From Epiperipatus broadwayi (lineage: Eukaryota > Onychophora > Udeonychophora > Euonychophora > Peripatidae), in contig JAQFVV010006337.1 in the NCBI GenBank assembly GCA_028023455.1, positions 1,225,001 to 1,289,000 on the forward strand: a stretch of DNA of 64,000 nt. Reading direction: 5' to 3'. Positions 62,401-64,000 of this stretch are shown here, piece by piece. The position numbers were made by a program, and so were the translations under genes. The notes under the pieces are model-generated. The model was not told the origin of the DNA. It ran no database searches and was given only the letters and a program-made list of their open reading frames with translations. How positions within the stretch are numbered: position 1 is the stretch's first letter; each line of letters opens with the position of its first letter.

Positions 62401-62438
62401 CCATCAGGCAGTTTCAACATGCTATTATAAAACAACCG
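62401..62438 (-). repeat. Merlin right terminal inverted repeat
   Basis: Reverse complement of 60584-60621 apart from three mismatches; it is followed directly by the right target duplication at 62439-62446. Confidence 0.9.
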
Positions 62439-62446
62439 ATATTTTA

Positions 62447-64000
62447 ATATGATTACCTTTGCAGTATTGTAAGATTTTAGGTCATTAAAGATTAGATAGT
62501 GCCTTTTTTGTTTCATATCTTCACATTTTTCTCTCCATTTTATTTCAGTGAGTATAATATAGAATTTAATTCTTATAAGCATATCATGCTACCAGATTTT
62601 TTTCTGGCACTGACTGTAATAATTTTATCTTGGACAATTATATTTCCATTTTTCAATTACAATGAACAGTAAGTCCTAACTAACCTTTTTTCTCCTTTCT
62701 TAGTCTCCAATTAAGAAAGAAATGATAAAGACAAATTAAGAAGATTAGAAACTGGTATTCAATATCAAGTATTGAATCAATAATGTCATTTTGGAACTGG
62801 ATTTGGAACAGAAATTTTTCTCAGCAAATAAATAAATGATTTCTGTTAAGGATTCCCTGAATATTATATAATCTGAAAATAATGATTAGCCCATTCTACA
62901 AAATAGGTAATCAAGCATTAACAATTTATTTAAGCCTTCAATATTTCTTTGTTGCTCAATTTATTATAATTTGCCACTTCTCTTTTTTGAATCTTTTTTA
63001 AAGCAATTTTATTTTATTTTTGTTTCATTCAAATGTGCACTCATTAGCAGATATCTGAAATGGTTCAGATAATGTCATTTAGATTAGTTAACTTCATAGT
63101 CAGACCAGAGAAGATACAACAGTATATCTAACAGTCATGGTCTGCAATATTTCAAATCTCTGATAAAGACTTCAAATTCTGCTGGAAGAATTAAAAAAAT
63201 AAAGTTGTTTTAAAGTAAAGAAATAGTTTATTACAATAATGGCAATGGTAATAAAAGACAAGGTAGTAAAAATGATAAAGGTGTTTCCATTTTTTCTAAA
63301 CATAAATTCAAAGAGGATGTGAACTTTTTGATTTATGATTAATTTGTAAGACTTGAATATAGGACAGCATAAGCAATTATAAAATTGTCAAGTTTTGCAA
63401 TGAAAAATGCAGGTTTTATTCTTAAAGAAAAGATTATAACATTAATTGACCAGGTGAATAGTTATAAGATTGTTTATTTGCTTTTTTTAAAGAACAAATC
63501 CTTAAATAAAGGTGACTTCTTGGTTTCAGATTTGCTGTGAAATCTAATTTATATTTCCTATCTTAGTAGTTCAATAAAAAGGTAAAGATCCTAAATATTA
63601 TTTTCCGCAATCTGGGTACATTTTAAACATTTGATTCAAAAAGTCCCAGTCCCCCCCAGAGCTGTTGTGTAGTATAATGGCACAATATAATTAAAAGACT
63701 AAGTTTTAACTGAGATTGTAATTGATGTGTTAATAGAAATAATAAAATATCACTCAAAAGCTATTAGAAATAATATTATTAATTTTGTGTGTTTAATTGG
63801 TCTGCTGTTTTTAAATGTTTTTTACAACACAAGTGTTTAGGCAGAAAAAAATTCTTTAAAAATCTTGGATGCATTTAAGCTTAAAATAATGCCATTTTAT
63901 GGATTATATTAAAGTTATAAATCAGAAGCTAAAAGAAGTTAATATTACTTGGGTACTTGTTAAAATCAATTTTATTAAAATAGGTTTTCCAAAATATTGC
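62447..64000. other. A+T-rich spacer to window end
   Basis: No gene, RNA or repeat family is recognised. The minus-strand frame at 62361-62582 overlaps the Merlin right end and has no domain. Confidence 0.45.

Larger units (their letters stand above)
60584..62438 (-). mobile_element. Merlin-type DNA transposon, structurally complete (1,855 bp)
   Basis: The terminal inverted repeats are about 37 bases: on the left GGGTTGTTTTATAATAGCAT then GTTGAAACCGCCTGAGGG, and on the right, read inward, CGGTTGTTTTATAATAGCAT then GTTGAAACTGCCTGATGG, with only three mismatches. The target duplication is a perfect 8-bp ATATTTTA, the length expected for Merlin (8-9 bp). Between the repeats lies one antisense transposase frame with all three catalytic residues. 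Short AGCATAGA / TCTATGCT motifs recur in the right subterminal region (about 62269, 62314, 62387) and could be transposase-binding sites. The coding part is much richer in G+C than the flanks, consistent with a comparatively recent insertion. Confidence 0.92.

Noticed and set aside
62361-62582. 73-codon minus-strand frame
   Set aside because: It overlaps the Merlin right terminal repeat, so it cannot be an old host gene, and shows no domain.

Overview
The window looks like a gene desert in a very A+T-rich animal genome (roughly three quarters A+T by eye). It is packed with poly-A/poly-T runs, (TA)n and (ATT)n microsatellites and old transposons. I find no host protein-coding gene, rRNA or functional tRNA. 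The superfamilies present (piggyBac, hAT, Merlin, a non-LTR retrotransposon, gag-bearing LTR elements, tRNA-derived SINEs) fit an invertebrate metazoan. The species cannot be named from the sequence alone.

Layout. 0.3-2.3, 7.4-8.3 and 9.2-11.2 kb hold three copies of an undescribed noncoding repeat whose blocks occur in different orders. 3.5-5.25 kb (minus) is a broken piggyBac transposase with (TA)n where the first catalytic Asp region should be. 12.07-14.01 kb (plus) is a 5'-truncated, frameshifted non-LTR retrotransposon. A ~250 bp (ATT)n tract lies at 14.5 kb and a possible TTAA-bounded MITE at 16.9-17.7 kb. Remnants of LTR-element gag (19.7 kb with a protease piece; 24.6-25.3 kb minus) and copies of a dispersed repeat (22.6, 26.5 kb) follow. 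26.8-33.5 kb is mostly unannotatable A+T-rich DNA.

33.53-41.34 kb is the structural centrepiece: an LTR element with very long TG...CA terminal repeats (about 2.98 and 3.56 kb), a gag-only internal region of about 1.27 kb, and the same antisense LINE fragment inside both LTRs. The upstream LTR has lost about 0.6 kb of that fragment, yet keeps a ~400-codon open frame of RT C-terminal sequence.

44.4-49.95 kb holds a second long direct-repeat pair (probable LTRs, minus orientation) with a retropepsin remnant between. 51.0-51.7 kb has minisatellites and a perfect 17-bp-arm palindrome. 52.45-53.21 kb is a non-autonomous hAT element with near-identical 8-bp target duplications and a SINE nested inside it. 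A foldback element lies at 53.4-53.7 kb. SINE-like copies sit at 54.4, 54.6, 58.1 and 60.1 kb, and an inverted-dimer repeat at 60.4 kb.

60.584-62.438 kb is a structurally complete Merlin-type DNA transposon: about 35-bp terminal inverted repeats, a perfect 8-bp target duplication, and an IS1016/ISXO2-like DDE transposase in one continuous frame of 289 codons broken by four stop codons. It is visibly more G+C-rich than its surroundings and is probably among the younger insertions. Nothing here works as a host pathway; the story is layered insertion, nesting, microsatellite growth and decay.
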